Assembly: GCA_043228905.1 (NCBI GenBank)
Contig: JBHGNT010000104.1
Coordinates: 1 to 64,000, forward strand
DNA length: 64,000 nt
Direction: 5' to 3'
DNA from: Azolla caroliniana
Lineage: Eukaryota; Polypodiophyta
In this document: in pieces, positions 11,323-22,095 of the stretch
How the letters are laid out: every line of letters starts with the position of its first letter
Position numbering within the stretch: the stretch's first letter is position 1
Position numbers and translations under genes: made by a program
Notes under the pieces: generated by a model
Seen by the model: the letters and a program-made list of their open reading frames with translations, nothing else
Told to the model about the DNA's origin: nothing
The model's database searches: none

Positions 11323-14093
11323 ATGGACCCGCAAACGTTGTCGGAAGCCGCCAAGACATGGCTGAAGCAACACGGGCTCGAGGGCTTCCTGATGATGATG
11401 GAAGTACCGCCACACAAAGAAGCCGACAAAGTGATCAAGGAAATCGATACAGAGGCGATTCGAGCGTTAACAGGCCTTCCGGAGGGAGGCATACTCACGA
11501 TCGACAATCCAACCCCGGAGCAACTCATCAGGTATTTTGGTGAGTACTCTCTAGCCAGCAAGGGCTACCGGACACAGGGCGGCGGAGATATGCTGTTCCG
11601 CGAAATTGCTCGTGTCCTCCATGAATACGGCCACGTATACCCTAGACCCCCTGTCATGCCGCAGAACCGGGCAGGGATGATCATCGCCACCTATGAAGGG
11701 ATCAAGGTGGATTGGCCGGTATTGATTGCAGACGGGTTGTATGCGGCGATCGAGATCGTCAGAGGCAAAGACGGCAAAGAAGGCCGAGACGGACGAAGGA
11801 TATGGCACGCCGTAACGCAGTGGCTCACCCTGCTGGTGCCACCCGTTCAGACCGTCCAGCCCAAGAAGCGAGGAAGAGTGCCGGACGGCACCCCAAGGAC
11901 GGCTTCCAAACGGCAGCAGCTGTTGGCCTCTAAGGCCAGTAAGGGAAAGGCGGTGGATGCAGACCAGGCGGCAGCAGGAAGTGGCAGCCGGAAGCGCCCA
12001 ACGGAGGCGCAGGAGGAACCACCGGCACGACCCGTAAAGGTCACACTCCGCCGACCGGTGAATCGAGAAGTGGACCCCTTAGCGGCAAAACTCAATGCCT
12101 GAGCTCAGGAGGAGGGAATAGAGGAGGAGCCTACGGAGCACCTCCAGCGACGGTCGTCGGCAAGGACCGTTGAGACAGCCGGGAAACGTTCGGACCCTCA
12201 GACGGAGGGAACACCGGCTCCCCATACTGAGACTCCTACGCCAAGGAAGGAACCGGAACCGGTGCAGAAGGAACCGGAAACAGAAGCCCCGGCACCACCG
12301 GCAACACCGGCAACACCGGCAAGTCCCATTCCGCCAGAGCCGGAAAGGTCACTGCAGCCTCCCTCGGTCAGCCAAGAAGAAGCGCAAGGGGACCAAGGAC
12401 AGCAGGATGGTCCACGGACAGAAACGGAACCGCAACTCGGCGCAACCAGGCGGGACCACCCCTCTACAAGTGAGCCCATCTATCAAACCTCCGTGCAAGC
12501 ACAACAAGGCACCGGTAGCCTGTGGCTCCGGTGGATAGGCGAACAGATAGTTGGAGCAGTGGGGTATATAGAGGCGGAAGAAAGAGCGCAAAGCGAATGG
12601 TTGCTCGTCACAACCGAACAACTAGAGACGGCCCGGTCCAGAATCCAGTGCCTTGAAAAAGATTTGGATCAGGTCACGACAGAGATGGCTAAAATACGGA
12701 TCCAATCACCGGTGACTCCGGTAAGTGTACAGAATAATGAAACGGAACGACCTGTACATAGGAATAAGACCCCGGCAACGGAAACCGTTCTGGCGAGAGA
12801 TGCGGCGCAAGCTCAAGAGCTTGCAGAATTGAGAGAGGAACTTGCCGCACAAGAAGTGCTAAGGAGCCGTGAACGAGAATTGAAGACGGCGGCCGAAGCC
12901 GAATTAAAGAAGACTGCTGAGAACCTCCGCCGGGCAGAGGAGAGCCTCCGGAAAGGCCATCAAGCGTACGACCGGCTAAAGGAGGAGAAAGACAAAGTGC
13001 TGCAGGAAAAGGACAAGCTGCGGAAAACGGCGGAAACAGAGATAGAACGGCTAAAGGAAGAGCTCCGCCAGCAGAAGGACCGCGAGAACCGGGCCCGTCG
13101 TCAGATCAACGCACGGCTCAAGAAAAAGACGGATGATTTTGAGCACCTGCACCGGGACTACAAACGGTTGGAAATAGAGAATAAAGAACGGATGGCCGAG
13201 CTCCAGCAGGCAGTTGATCGGGCCGCAACGGCGATCGCCGATGAACGGGCGGAAAATACAAGACGCTTGGAAGAGGTGGAGAAGGTCCGGATGGAGCTCC
13301 AGAAGCAGCAGCAGGAAGACAAAGAGAGAGCGTCTACAATATTGCAGAAATTACAAAGTACATATCAAAGGCAACTGACGCATTACAAGGCGCAGGCGGA
13401 GGACAACGTAAAAATCATCAAACAACTGAAGGAGGAACGGCAAGCGGTAGAAACCAAATCGCAATTGGGAACGAGCCGGATTCAGTCCATCCTCCGGGCA
13501 TGGTTGAATCAGACGAAGCACTTGATTGATGAAAGCTCCGTAAAATGTGGACAAAGTGGGCACAAAACGCGGCAGAACTCCAGTTGCTACGGGCGGATGT
13601 GGCAAACCGGCAGAAGGAAGGAGATGACTGTTATACGCTGACTTCCGAGGACTTCACCGCCATACGGGACGAGCTGGCCGACGACTTCCAAGTCCTGGCA
13701 GATGAACAGCTGGCACAGGGCAGACAGCTCGTAGCTCAGCTGGACGATGATAGGCTGGACGCTCAAATCCAGTTTGAAAGCTACGAGCGGTCCCGGGTAC
13801 GGGAAGAAAAAGCACAGGAAGCGACAACGGTTAACCTTAGTGATGAGGAACCATCGTCGACTGAGGGCCAGCCGGGAACCAGTCAACCGGAGACCACCAC
13901 CACGCAGGGAGCAACGACGGAGACGCCGGTGTCAGAGCCACAAACGGAGGAGCAGTCGCAGCAACCACCAACGGACCCGCCGCAGCAGACAGCAACAGAG
14001 CAGCAACAACAACAACAACAACAACCACCACTTCCAGATGAACCATTGGAGCCTCTCGAACAAAGCATTCTGGACATTTTGGACGAAGAATAG
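11323..14093 (+). pseudogene. Post-pol ORF of gypsy element A, long coiled-coil protein
   Basis: The start at 11323 (MDPQTLSEAAKTWLKQHGLE) matches the element 0 homologue. An N-terminal domain of about 150 residues includes YFGEYSLASKGY and GMIIATYEGIKVDWPVLIA. Next come a basic patch (PKKRGRVPDGTPRTASKRQ), a Pro/Glu/Thr-rich linker, a hydrophobic SLWLRWIGEQIVGAVGYI segment (about 12515) and roughly 330 residues of heptad-like coiled coil (12550-13540). The C-terminus is Gln/Pro-rich and ends LEQSILDILDEE. An intact copy would be about 920 residues. A TGA at 12100 and a frameshift near 13545 break it. It sits where Athila-type elements carry env-like ORFs, but I see no signal peptide or clear membrane anchor. 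Function unknown. Confidence 0.8.
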
Positions 14094-14147
14094 GAAGGGT
14101 CGGTTGTGGATTCGACGTACAAGGTATTGTCCCACGGGCATGCCATG

Positions 14148-14580
14148 TGTTACCGGCCGGCAAAGGAGTCCAGAGTGGGAAACGGAGACCTAATTAAGTA
14201 GTAGGAATGTGGTTGTAATTAAGCTATGAGTGTGGACGGACCGACCGAAATCGGTATGTCGTTCCGGATCCGGACCGATCCCGAACAGATGCGGATGGCA
14301 CCGTTTTGTAATATAGACCGGAAACCTATTTAAAGGCCCGGATACAATGTAATAGTTAGCGGTTAATTAATGAAAGCTTAAGCGTTGTTATATCTCTGTG
14401 TCAATTGCCGTTCTGTCTTAATTGTTATATCTTACGCGTGTTATGAAGACGATCCTAATAAGTAACTTAACTAAGTCGGATTAAGCGTTGAAGTCTAATC
14501 CGGTTGCCGTAACACCCTTTGGTGAAGTGTCTCACGTAGACACCCTGTGTTAGGCCATTGTCCGGCCCGAAGAGTTAACA
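14148..14580 (+). repeat. 3' LTR of gypsy element A
   Basis: The 433-bp copy of the 5' LTR runs from TGTTACC to GTTAACA and is followed by the target duplication ATAAC. The bases just before it, CCCACGGGCATGCCATG (14131-14147), are not a polypurine tract but match the corresponding bases of element 0. The only purine-rich run nearby is AGGAAGGG at about 14092, some 50 bp away. Confidence 0.95.
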
Positions 14581-14960
14581 ATAACGAGAGCCTTTCGGGG
14601 GGAAGTAACAAATGGTGAAGAATACTGCCTTGTCCTTGCTTGTGGAGACTTTCACCCACATAAAATGAGCTTTTGGGTCTACTCTCAGTATTTCTATCCT
14701 ATTATGTAGCTCTCTCCGAAAGAATATTGCGACACCTCTAGATCCTTGGTAGTGCATCGACATGAGGTTTGTCTAAAAGCTGACTCCCAAGGAAATCCTT
14801 CAACTCGTGGGAGTCCTCTATTTGGGCTTTGGTGTGTTTCTACTAAGAAAAGTATATCTGATACCTTAAATATCTCCTCTAGGCATTCGGGGTGTGTCCA
14901 GAGTGCCCCGTTACAATTCCATAAGGTCATCCTAAGTGTATTTTCTGTCACATGGGTCAC
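14581..14960 (-). pseudogene. LINE ORF2 N-terminus: endonuclease domain, interrupted by element A
   Basis: On the minus strand MTHVTENTLRMTLWNCNGAL opens an apurinic-type endonuclease, with the early N(C)NG motif and DILFLVETHQS (the catalytic Glu region). After a frame change it continues with GSRGVAIFFRRELHNRIEIL and FFTICYFPPKGSRY up to the junction with element A at 14581. The next residues are found at 4661 and below. The reverse transcriptase part is not in the window. Confidence 0.85.
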
Positions 14961-15150
14961 ATGCCGTCAATTAATAGAGCGATAATTTATGATCACTCAC
15001 CCATCTCAATAAAAGATGTGATGCCCTTCTTTACAAGCTTGCATAACTCGTGGCATACAACTCTTGCGATGCTCAATTTGCATCTTAGTGAGGTCTTCAT
15101 CAAGATAGATAGGGTCCCCACCCAATCCTCGAAGAATGTGATTCTAGAGT

Positions 15151-15750
15151 CTAAGTCTTTAAATTGGCTCTCTTCCTAGTTGTGTTGCGTCCGGCCCTCC
15201 ACGCTTTGGTGATAGGTAGGGCCATTGTGTACCCTAACATTTTCCCAAGTGTTTGTGCATCCTCGTCTGGGGATGCACCTTCCTTGAGCCCAGTGACATG
15301 CACATTTAGGGGTTGAGCCTGACACATTTTCTCCTCTTCAAGGGTGGTATTAACAATATTTTCATCTTTTATTTCTTTTTTAATGTTTCTTTTAACCACA
15401 TCTACCCAACCCGTTTTTGCTAACTCTATGTTATTTTTAACTTCCTCTTTAACTTTTTAAATCTCGTCATTTATATCCTCTATGGAGGATATTTCACCGT
15501 CCTCTCGAGATACCTCAATGTCATTACGTTGTTTTTTGAGGTTGGTGTTTTCCTCTTTAAGTTTTTCTATTTCGGCCTTGAGGGCGTCTTTTTCCTCTCT
15601 ATCTTTTTTCTTGTGGGTTTCGGTGTCTTTCACCCATTTTTTCATATCCATCTCTATTTTTGTTAGACGATTAAACATATCTAAAAAGTCCTCTTTACTT
15701 ATAGCCTCGTCTTGTATATCCTTATGTTCCTTAGTTCGTTTAGAAGTCAT
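15151..15750 (-). pseudogene. LINE ORF1: coiled coil plus RNA-binding-like domain
   Basis: The minus-strand ORF starts at 15750 (MTSKRTKEHKDIQDEAISKE). It has a Lys/Glu-rich coiled coil (15690-15470), a stop near 15457, and then a second part containing LNVHVTGLKEGASPDEDAQT and ITKAWRAG, which resembles the RRM-like core of L1-type ORF1 proteins. The order (coiled coil then RRM-like domain, with no CCHC knuckle seen) is like animal L1 ORF1 rather than the usual flowering-plant L1 form. It lies directly upstream of ORF2 on the same strand. Confidence 0.7.
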
Positions 15751-15839
15751 TGTGGTGTCAATAAGAAAAGAAAAAGATAAAATAAATGGGTTCGAGACTT
15801 AGCCGAGTTTGTGTGTATGTCGCAGTCACATCAACATTT

Positions 15840-16264
15840 TGTAGCACGATAAAAGAACCCACCAACCCAGAGTGTGAAAGGAATAGTTTATTCGGGAACT
15901 GTTGTAATTATTTTATTAATATGGACGGACGGACCGGAATCAGTGTGCCGATCCGGATCCGGATCGATTCCAAATAGGTGCCGGTTGGCACCGTTTTGTT
16001 CTTCGCACCGGAGACCTATATCAAGGCCCGGTTACAATGTAATTGACAGCGGATAATTAATAGAACTTATTGCCTTAACCTTTTAGTATTGATTACCATT
16101 CTGTGCTTATTGTATATCTTACGCGTGTTAATGATGTATTGCTAAGTAACCAATTAAGGTCTAATTAAGCGTTGTGTCGTAAGTTATCTTGCCATAACAC
16201 CCTTTGGTGAAGTGTCTTAAGTGGACACCCTGTGTTAGGCTGTTGTCCGGCCCTAGGATTAACA
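15840..16264 (+). repeat. 5' LTR of gypsy element B
   Basis: It aligns with the element A LTR over most of its length (TATGGACGGACGGACCGGAAT, GGCACCGTTTTG, CCTTTGGTGAAGTGTCTTAA) and ends GATTAACA. The start at TGTAGCACG is the best fit to TGTTACCGG but is uncertain by some bases. Confidence 0.75.
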
Positions 16265-16315
16265 CAGTTTTTGGTGACCACAATTCCTGCACAATCGCAG
16301 TGAACAACGGCGGGA

Positions 16316-16327
16316 ATGGATGACTAG
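16316..16327 (+). promoter_or_regulatory. Mini-uORF (Met-Asp-Asp-stop) overlapping the gag start of element B
   Basis: ATGGATGACTAG. The gag ATG is at 16320 inside this frame, the same layout as in A, G and H. Confidence 0.6.
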
Positions 16328-17346
16328 GCCAACAAACGACTTGGTTACGGAGAGAGTAGGAAGACTTGCTGAACGGCAAAGGCGGCGGGAGGCTTTCCAG
16401 CAAGCAACGGAAGAAATCCGATCGGATTGATCATTTTCCAAAGTGATCCAGAAAGTGGCGGAGGAGTCGCTCCGTCTGCAACAAAACACCTACCCGGACA
16501 AAGGAAGCAGCTTGAGCAGCCTCCGGGAAGCGGAATCCCTTCTCCAGGCCTTGGCCGGAAGAGACGGCGAATCCAAAGCATTTTCAGCGCTGGAATCGGA
16601 TTCGGAAGGGGTTACAGTGCACACACAAACTATCGCAGCAGTAACGACACCCCAGGAGGACCGGAGGACGAGGAGTCGGATACATTACTGACACCGGAAC
16701 CAGAGTTGTCAGACCGGGAACCCCGGGCACTAGACTTGGAGCAACCTCCGGAGACAGAAGAAGACAAAGAAAAACCTCTGACAGTGGAAGTCGAGCCGGC
16801 AACACCAAAGGAAGACCGGCAAAGACCTCCGACGCCGACGGAACAGCAGGAAAGACCACCGACACCGCCAGCCCGAGTACCAACACCGGACGACGACATG
16901 TCGTTCCAGTACTCCAAGTATAGGGATGACCCGGACGCGGAGGCTCATGTTCACCCGTTTCAACAAACATGGGAGGTGAACCATGTGTGACAACGGTTAA
17001 CCACGGCCGAAGAGGAATGATCTAAGATAGCCGAATTCGGCGTGACACTGGAAGGACCGGCCAGCAGATGGCACCGGACGCAGGACACCAGCAGCATCAC
17101 TGCCTTTGCGGACCTGAAAGATAAATTCTTGCACTTCTTTCAGAAGGAGGTGAACCAGAGAGAAATGGTGGGCCTATTTTATACCATCCGGCAGGACCCC
17201 GAGGAGAGCATTCCGCAGTTTGTCATCCGGTTTCAACGGATGCACAATCAACTTACCCGCACACCTCCGGAGGAAGAAACACGGGCTATATTTTTAGCCG
17301 CGTGCCGGGAACCTCTACGAACGGTATGCACGGTCATCGACTTTCA
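16320..17346 (+). pseudogene. gag: Gag of gypsy element B, 5' part
   Basis: It starts MTRPTNDLVTERVGRLAERQ. A stop near 16428, frameshifts near 16600 and a TGA at 16987 break it. The capsid-like domain (MSFQYSKYRDDPDAEAHVHP, then FLHFFQKEVNQREMVGLFYT) is clear up to the insertion point of copia C at 17346. The frame resumes at 22764. Confidence 0.9.
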
Positions 17347-17981
17347 TGTTGGGATTACGGTCCCTCCGGATGGGATGGTCAGATGTCCGGGAATCGGGAA
17401 TGAAGACCCGAATGAGGAGTACCCGGTATCAGAACCGGATGATGAAGACCCGGTTTCGGATCCGGATGATGAAGACCCCGGCTACGGAGCTGGATGACGA
17501 ATGTACCCGGAGAGAGATCCGGATGCGGGGACATATTTGTGAATATGTTTGCCAAGGGCCCTCTAGGCTATATTTGTAAATAGCCCGAAAGTCATATGTG
17601 TATAAATATGACTTAGGGCAAACAGTTTTGTTGTTGCTCATTTTTCTGTTTTCCACTTAGAGGGAGCGAAGTGAGAGCAGCCGAGAGAGAGAGTGAGAGA
17701 GAGAGAGAGAAAGGAAGAGGTCGACGCCTCTGTGTAATACCGCCGCCTGTGGCGAGGACAGCGAGCTCAAGGTCGTCGCCTTGCAGCTCGCCATTGTACA
17801 TTCCCTGCGGATAGTGATAGTTGGAGTCTTGCACTCCCGTGGTTTTTCCCGTCTAGGGTTTTCCACGCTAAACCCTGTGCATTCGAGTCTCTCTCTGTGT
17901 TTTCGATTTACTGCTGCATTGACTCGTGTTTCCTCGGTTGTGGCCGAGAGCTGAAGGTTTTGAAAGCGTCAATTTCTAACA
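17347..17981 (+). repeat. 5' LTR of copia C
   Basis: It runs from TGTTGGGATTACGG to TTTCTAACA (635 bp). The TATA box (GTGTATAAATATG, about 17598-17610) lies between two perfect 8-bp inverted arms, AGTCATAT (17590) and ATATGACT (17606). A GA-rich stretch follows at 17680-17720. Confidence 0.96.
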
Positions 17982-17984
17982 ATC

Positions 17985-17996
17985 TGGTATCAGAGC
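17985..17996 (+). promoter_or_regulatory. Primer binding site of copia C
   Basis: TGGTATCAGAGC lies three bases after the LTR end. It is the standard plant copia site complementary to the 3' end of initiator tRNA-Met. Confidence 0.95.
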
Positions 17997-18012
17997 GACT
18001 GCAGTGCAGAAA

Positions 18013-21000
18013 ATGGAAGGCGGCAGCAGCGGGCAGCCGGGGATGATGGTGCTGAATGCGCAGAACTACGCCGACTGGAAGATAAAGATGGAGGATCTGC
18101 TCATTGTTCGGGACCTGTACGAACCGATCGACAGGTCGGAAATACCCAAGGGGTTACTTGAGACGGAATGGAGGCTTCTAAACCGGAAAGCCGTTGCAAC
18201 CATTCGGCAATACGTCGACGTGAGCGTTCTACAACATGTGGCGAACGACACCAACGCATATGAGATGTGGCAGAAGCTGTCGGGCCTCTACGAGAGGAAG
18301 AATGCGTTGAACCGGACCTCCCTGATGAGGAAGATAGTGAACCTCAAGTACCGGGACGGCGAGAGTATGGTGGAACACGTAAGCACGTTCATGGGATTCG
18401 TGAACCAGCTTGCGGCGATCAAGTTCCCGTTGGAGGATGCAATGCAAGCCATCATGCTGATGTGTACATTGCCGGAAAGCTGGGAGAACTTGGTGGTGAC
18501 TCTCAGCACCTCCTGCACCGAAGATAACTTGTCCCTACAAACGGTAAAGACAAGCATTTTGAACGAAGAAGCGCGTCGGAGAGATAAAGAACCGGCCTCC
18601 GATCCGAAGATGCTGCTTACGGAATCGGATCGGGGAAGACAACGGAACCGGAGTCCGCAAAGACGGGAGAAGTCGGGGACCCGGTCGCAGTCGAGAGGAA
18701 GGCCCACATGCTTCCACTGTGGGAAGCCGGGGCACTTCCGAAAGAATTGTCGGCATTACCGAAAAGACAACGGAGCCGACGACACCGATTCGAAGAAGTC
18801 TTCGGAACGGAACGGTGCTTACCGGGGAGCCACGGACCGGAATGGTTCGGATCGGCGAGGGCAGGACCGGAAAGGAACGACGGCACTCGCGGTAAGTGAA
18901 GAGGAGATCATGCTCATCACCGAAGAAGGTGAACTAAACATTGCCGGCGATGAGACTACCTGGGTGGTCGATTCCGGAGCGTCGTTCCACCTGACCTCGG
19001 AAAGAAGATACTTCTCATCCTACACAGCCGGTGAGCATGGCTGTGTTCGGATGGGAAATGAAGGTACGTGCCGGATTGCCAGCATAGGAGACGTGTGGTT
19101 GACAACCTCCACCGGATGCAAAATGTTGCTGAAGGATGTCCGACACGTTCCGGAGGTTCGATTGAACCTGATTTCGGCCGGGAGGCTAGACGATGAAGGC
19201 TACATAGGTAGCATCCGGAACTGCGTAATGAAGATCAGCAAGGGGAGCCTGATAGTGGCTCGGGCCCGGAAAGTCAACACACTGTACCTTATGAATGCCT
19301 GGTTGTGTCCGGAGGAGTTGAACGTGGCAGCCGACACTGCCGGTGAGCTGTGGCACAAGAGACTGTGCCACATGAGTGAGAAGGGGATGAAGAGGCTTGC
19401 AGAAGACAACCTTATTCCAGTGAAGCATGTGCACCTGGAGAAGTGCACTGATTGCCTGGCCGGTAAGCAGAACCGAACCTCCTTCCACTCAAGGCCATCG
19501 ACGAGACGTAGCGCACCATTGGAGTTGGTGCACACTGACGTGTGTCAAGTAGAAACGAAGTCACATGGCGGAGCCCAGTACTTCGTGACATTCATTGATG
19601 ACATAGCCGGAAGCTGTGGACGGCACCGTTGGAGACAAAGGACCAAGTGTTGTGCGTCTTCAAAGAACTCCACGCGAGAGTGGAAAGGGAATCCGGCAAG
19701 AAGCTGAAAGCGATACGAGCGGATAACGGAGGGGAATACCGGGGGCAGTTCGAGGAGTACTGTTGCTGGAAGGGAATCCGGCTCGAGTTTACTGTGCCGA
19801 AGACGCCGAAACTGAACGGGCTGGCCGAGAGGATGAACCGGACCATAATGGAGAGGGTCCGGAGTATGCTGGCGCATGCGAAATTACCCAAGGGGTTTTG
19901 GGCTGAGGCAATGTCGACGGCGACATACGTGATAAACAGATCACCCTCAGTACCTTTGGACGGAGACACGCCGCAGAGAGTGTGGACCGGTAGGGAAGTA
20001 TCCTACCGGCATCTGAAGGTGTTCGGGTGTCTCGCATATGTGCATGTGGCAAAGGACCGGAGAGGAAAGCTAGATCCAAAGACCCGGCCATGCATATTCC
20101 TCGGTTACGGCGATGACGTGTTCGGCTACCGAGTATGGGACCCGGTCAACAAAAAGATATTCCGGAGTCGTGATATCATCTTCATGGAGGACAAGACACT
20201 CGCCGACTGGGAGTCGGAGAAGAAGATGAAGAGCTCCAAGTCGACCGGTGAGGATCAACTCTACGAGGAGCAGTCCCGACCGGCAAGGGACCGGTTAGCA
20301 CTCGAGGATCCGGCCGAAGACGGTGAAGAAACAGAACCGGCCGAGGAAGATGAAACTGATACCGGAACCGGCCCCGATCCCGAAATGGATTCGGATGAAG
20401 AGGAAACGGAGGAGCCGGTTACCGAAGCTCCGGAACGGAGATATCCTCTAAGAGAGAGAAGGGCCCCCCGGAGATTTCCGGAACCAGAGCACGTGCTGCT
20501 AACCAACGAGGGGGAGCCGGAGAGTTTTGAAGAAGCAAAGCTTGACACCCATAGCCGCAGGTGGTTAAGTGCCATGCAGGAGGAGATGGATTCCCTGCAT
20601 GAGAACCACACATATGAACTTGTGGAGTTGCCGAAAGGAAAGCGGGCACTTCGAAACAAGTGGGTGTTCAAGCTGAAACCGGGAGATGCCGGAAGCCCCC
20701 CGAGATACAAAGCCAGGATCGTGGTGAAGGGGTTCCAGCAGAAGAAGGGCGTCGACTTCGACGAGATATTTGCCCCGGTAGTGAAGATGACCTCCATCCG
20801 GACGGTGCTGAGCATAGCGGCAAGCATGGACCTCGAGGTAGAACAGATGGATGTGAAGACGGCATTCCTTCACGGTGACCTCGAAGAAGAGATCTACATG
20901 CAGCAACCGGAAGGATTCGAGAAGAAAGGGAAGGAGCACCTGGTATGCTGGTTGAAGAAGAGCCTTTACGGACTGAAGCAGGCTCCCCGGCAATGGTACC

Positions 21001-22085
21001 GGAAGTTCGACTCTTTCATGACCGACGAAGGGTACCACAAAACGCAATCCGATCACTGCGTGTTTGTGAAGAAGTTCGAAGGAGGAGACTTTCTAATACT
21101 CCTCCTGTACGTGGACGACATGTTGATCGTCGGACGGGACCAGGTCAAGATACGGATGCTGAAGAAAGCGCTTCACCGAACCTTCTCAATGAAGGACCTG
21201 GGTCCGGCGAGGCAAATACTAGGGATGCACATCATCCGGGACCGGAAGAAGAAGCAGTTGTGGCTGTCACAGGAGAAGTACGTGACAAAGGTGCTTCACC
21301 GGTTCAACATGTCGGAAGCAAGACCGGTCGGGTCAACCCTCCCGGCAAACTGCAAGTTGTCCAGCAAGCAAAGCCCCAAGACAAAGGCTGAGAAGGAGGA
21401 CATGATGAAAGTACCATATGCCTCTGCCGTCGGAAGCTTGATGTACGCAATGGTGTGTACAAGACCGGACATAGGATATGCAATCGGAGTGGTGAGCCGG
21501 TACATGAGCAATCCCGGCAAAGAGCACTGGAACGCGGCCAAGTGGATACTCCGATACCTGAAGGGCACGGAAAACGTGTGCCTCCGATTCGGCTCCGGTA
21601 AGCCCGAACTCGACGGCTTTACCGATTCGGATATGTCGGCTGATGCAGATACCAGCCGGTCCACATCAGGGTATGTGATGACATATGCAGGGGGAGCTGT
21701 TTCGTGGCAGTCGAGGCTGCAAAAGACGGTTGCGTTGTCAACCACGGAGGCGGAGTACATGGCGGCTGTTGAAGCCGGCAAGGAAATAATATGGATGAAG
21801 GACTTCATTAGAGAGCTCGGTATCCGGCAGGAGGAGTACCGACTCTACTGCGACAGTCAGAGTGCCATCCACCTTGCGAAGAATGCGGCCTATCACTCCC
21901 GGACGAAGCACATCCAGCGAAGATATCACTGGATCCGGGAAAGGATAGAAGACCAGGAGTTCGTGCTGACGAAGATCCACACGGACGAGAACGGGTCAGA
22001 TATGCTGACCAAAGTGCTCACACCCGACAAGCTGGAAGCGTGCCGGAAGAGGGTCGGACTGGAAAGACATCCCATGCCGAAGTGA
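18013..22085 (+). CDS. Copia C gag-pol polyprotein, one frameshift
   Basis: The start MEGGSSGQPGMMVLNAQNYA (18013) lies just after the primer site; an in-frame ATG also exists at 18004. The order is a gag domain, a CCHC knuckle (CFHCGKPGHFRKNC, residue about 233), a protease (WVVDSGASFHLT, Asp about 320), an integrase HHCC region (LWHKRLCHMSEKGM, CTDCLAGK) and the integrase core. An acidic linker precedes the RT (NKWVFKLKPGD to LLYVDDMLIV, about 21095-21130), and RNase H follows (GFTDSDMSADADTSRSTSGY, STTEAEYMA). It ends at 22085. One lost base near 19602, in the integrase core, shifts the frame; otherwise it is open throughout. Confidence 0.95.
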
Positions 22086-22095
22086 AGGGGGAGTT
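22084..22095 (+). promoter_or_regulatory. Polypurine tract of copia C
   Basis: GAAGGGGGAGTT lies directly against the 3' LTR start, where plus-strand DNA synthesis is primed. The gypsy elements in this window lack such a tract. Confidence 0.85.

Larger units (their letters stand above)
4662..14580 (+). mobile_element. Gypsy element A, full-length Ty3/gypsy LTR retrotransposon with a post-pol ORF
   Basis: This 9.9-kb element is bounded by LTRs (4662-5093 and 14148-14580) and by the 5-bp target duplication ATAAC (4657-4661 and 14581-14585). The order is LTR, short leader with mini-uORF, gag, protease, reverse transcriptase, RNase H, integrase, post-pol coiled-coil ORF, LTR. The two LTRs differ at roughly a dozen sites, so the insertion is not recent. 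Gag-pol is broken mainly by in-frame stops. It inserted into a minus-strand LINE whose frame can be followed across the insertion. Confidence 0.95.

Noticed and set aside
13837-14163. Antisense frames of poly-Val, poly-Cys or poly-Leu
   Set aside because: Shadows of the CAA/CAG-rich end of the element A post-pol ORF.
17042-17497. Open frame joining gypsy gag to an acidic DDED tail
   Set aside because: It crosses the copia C insertion point; the acidic tail is LTR sequence read by chance. The same tail appears at 22040-22246.
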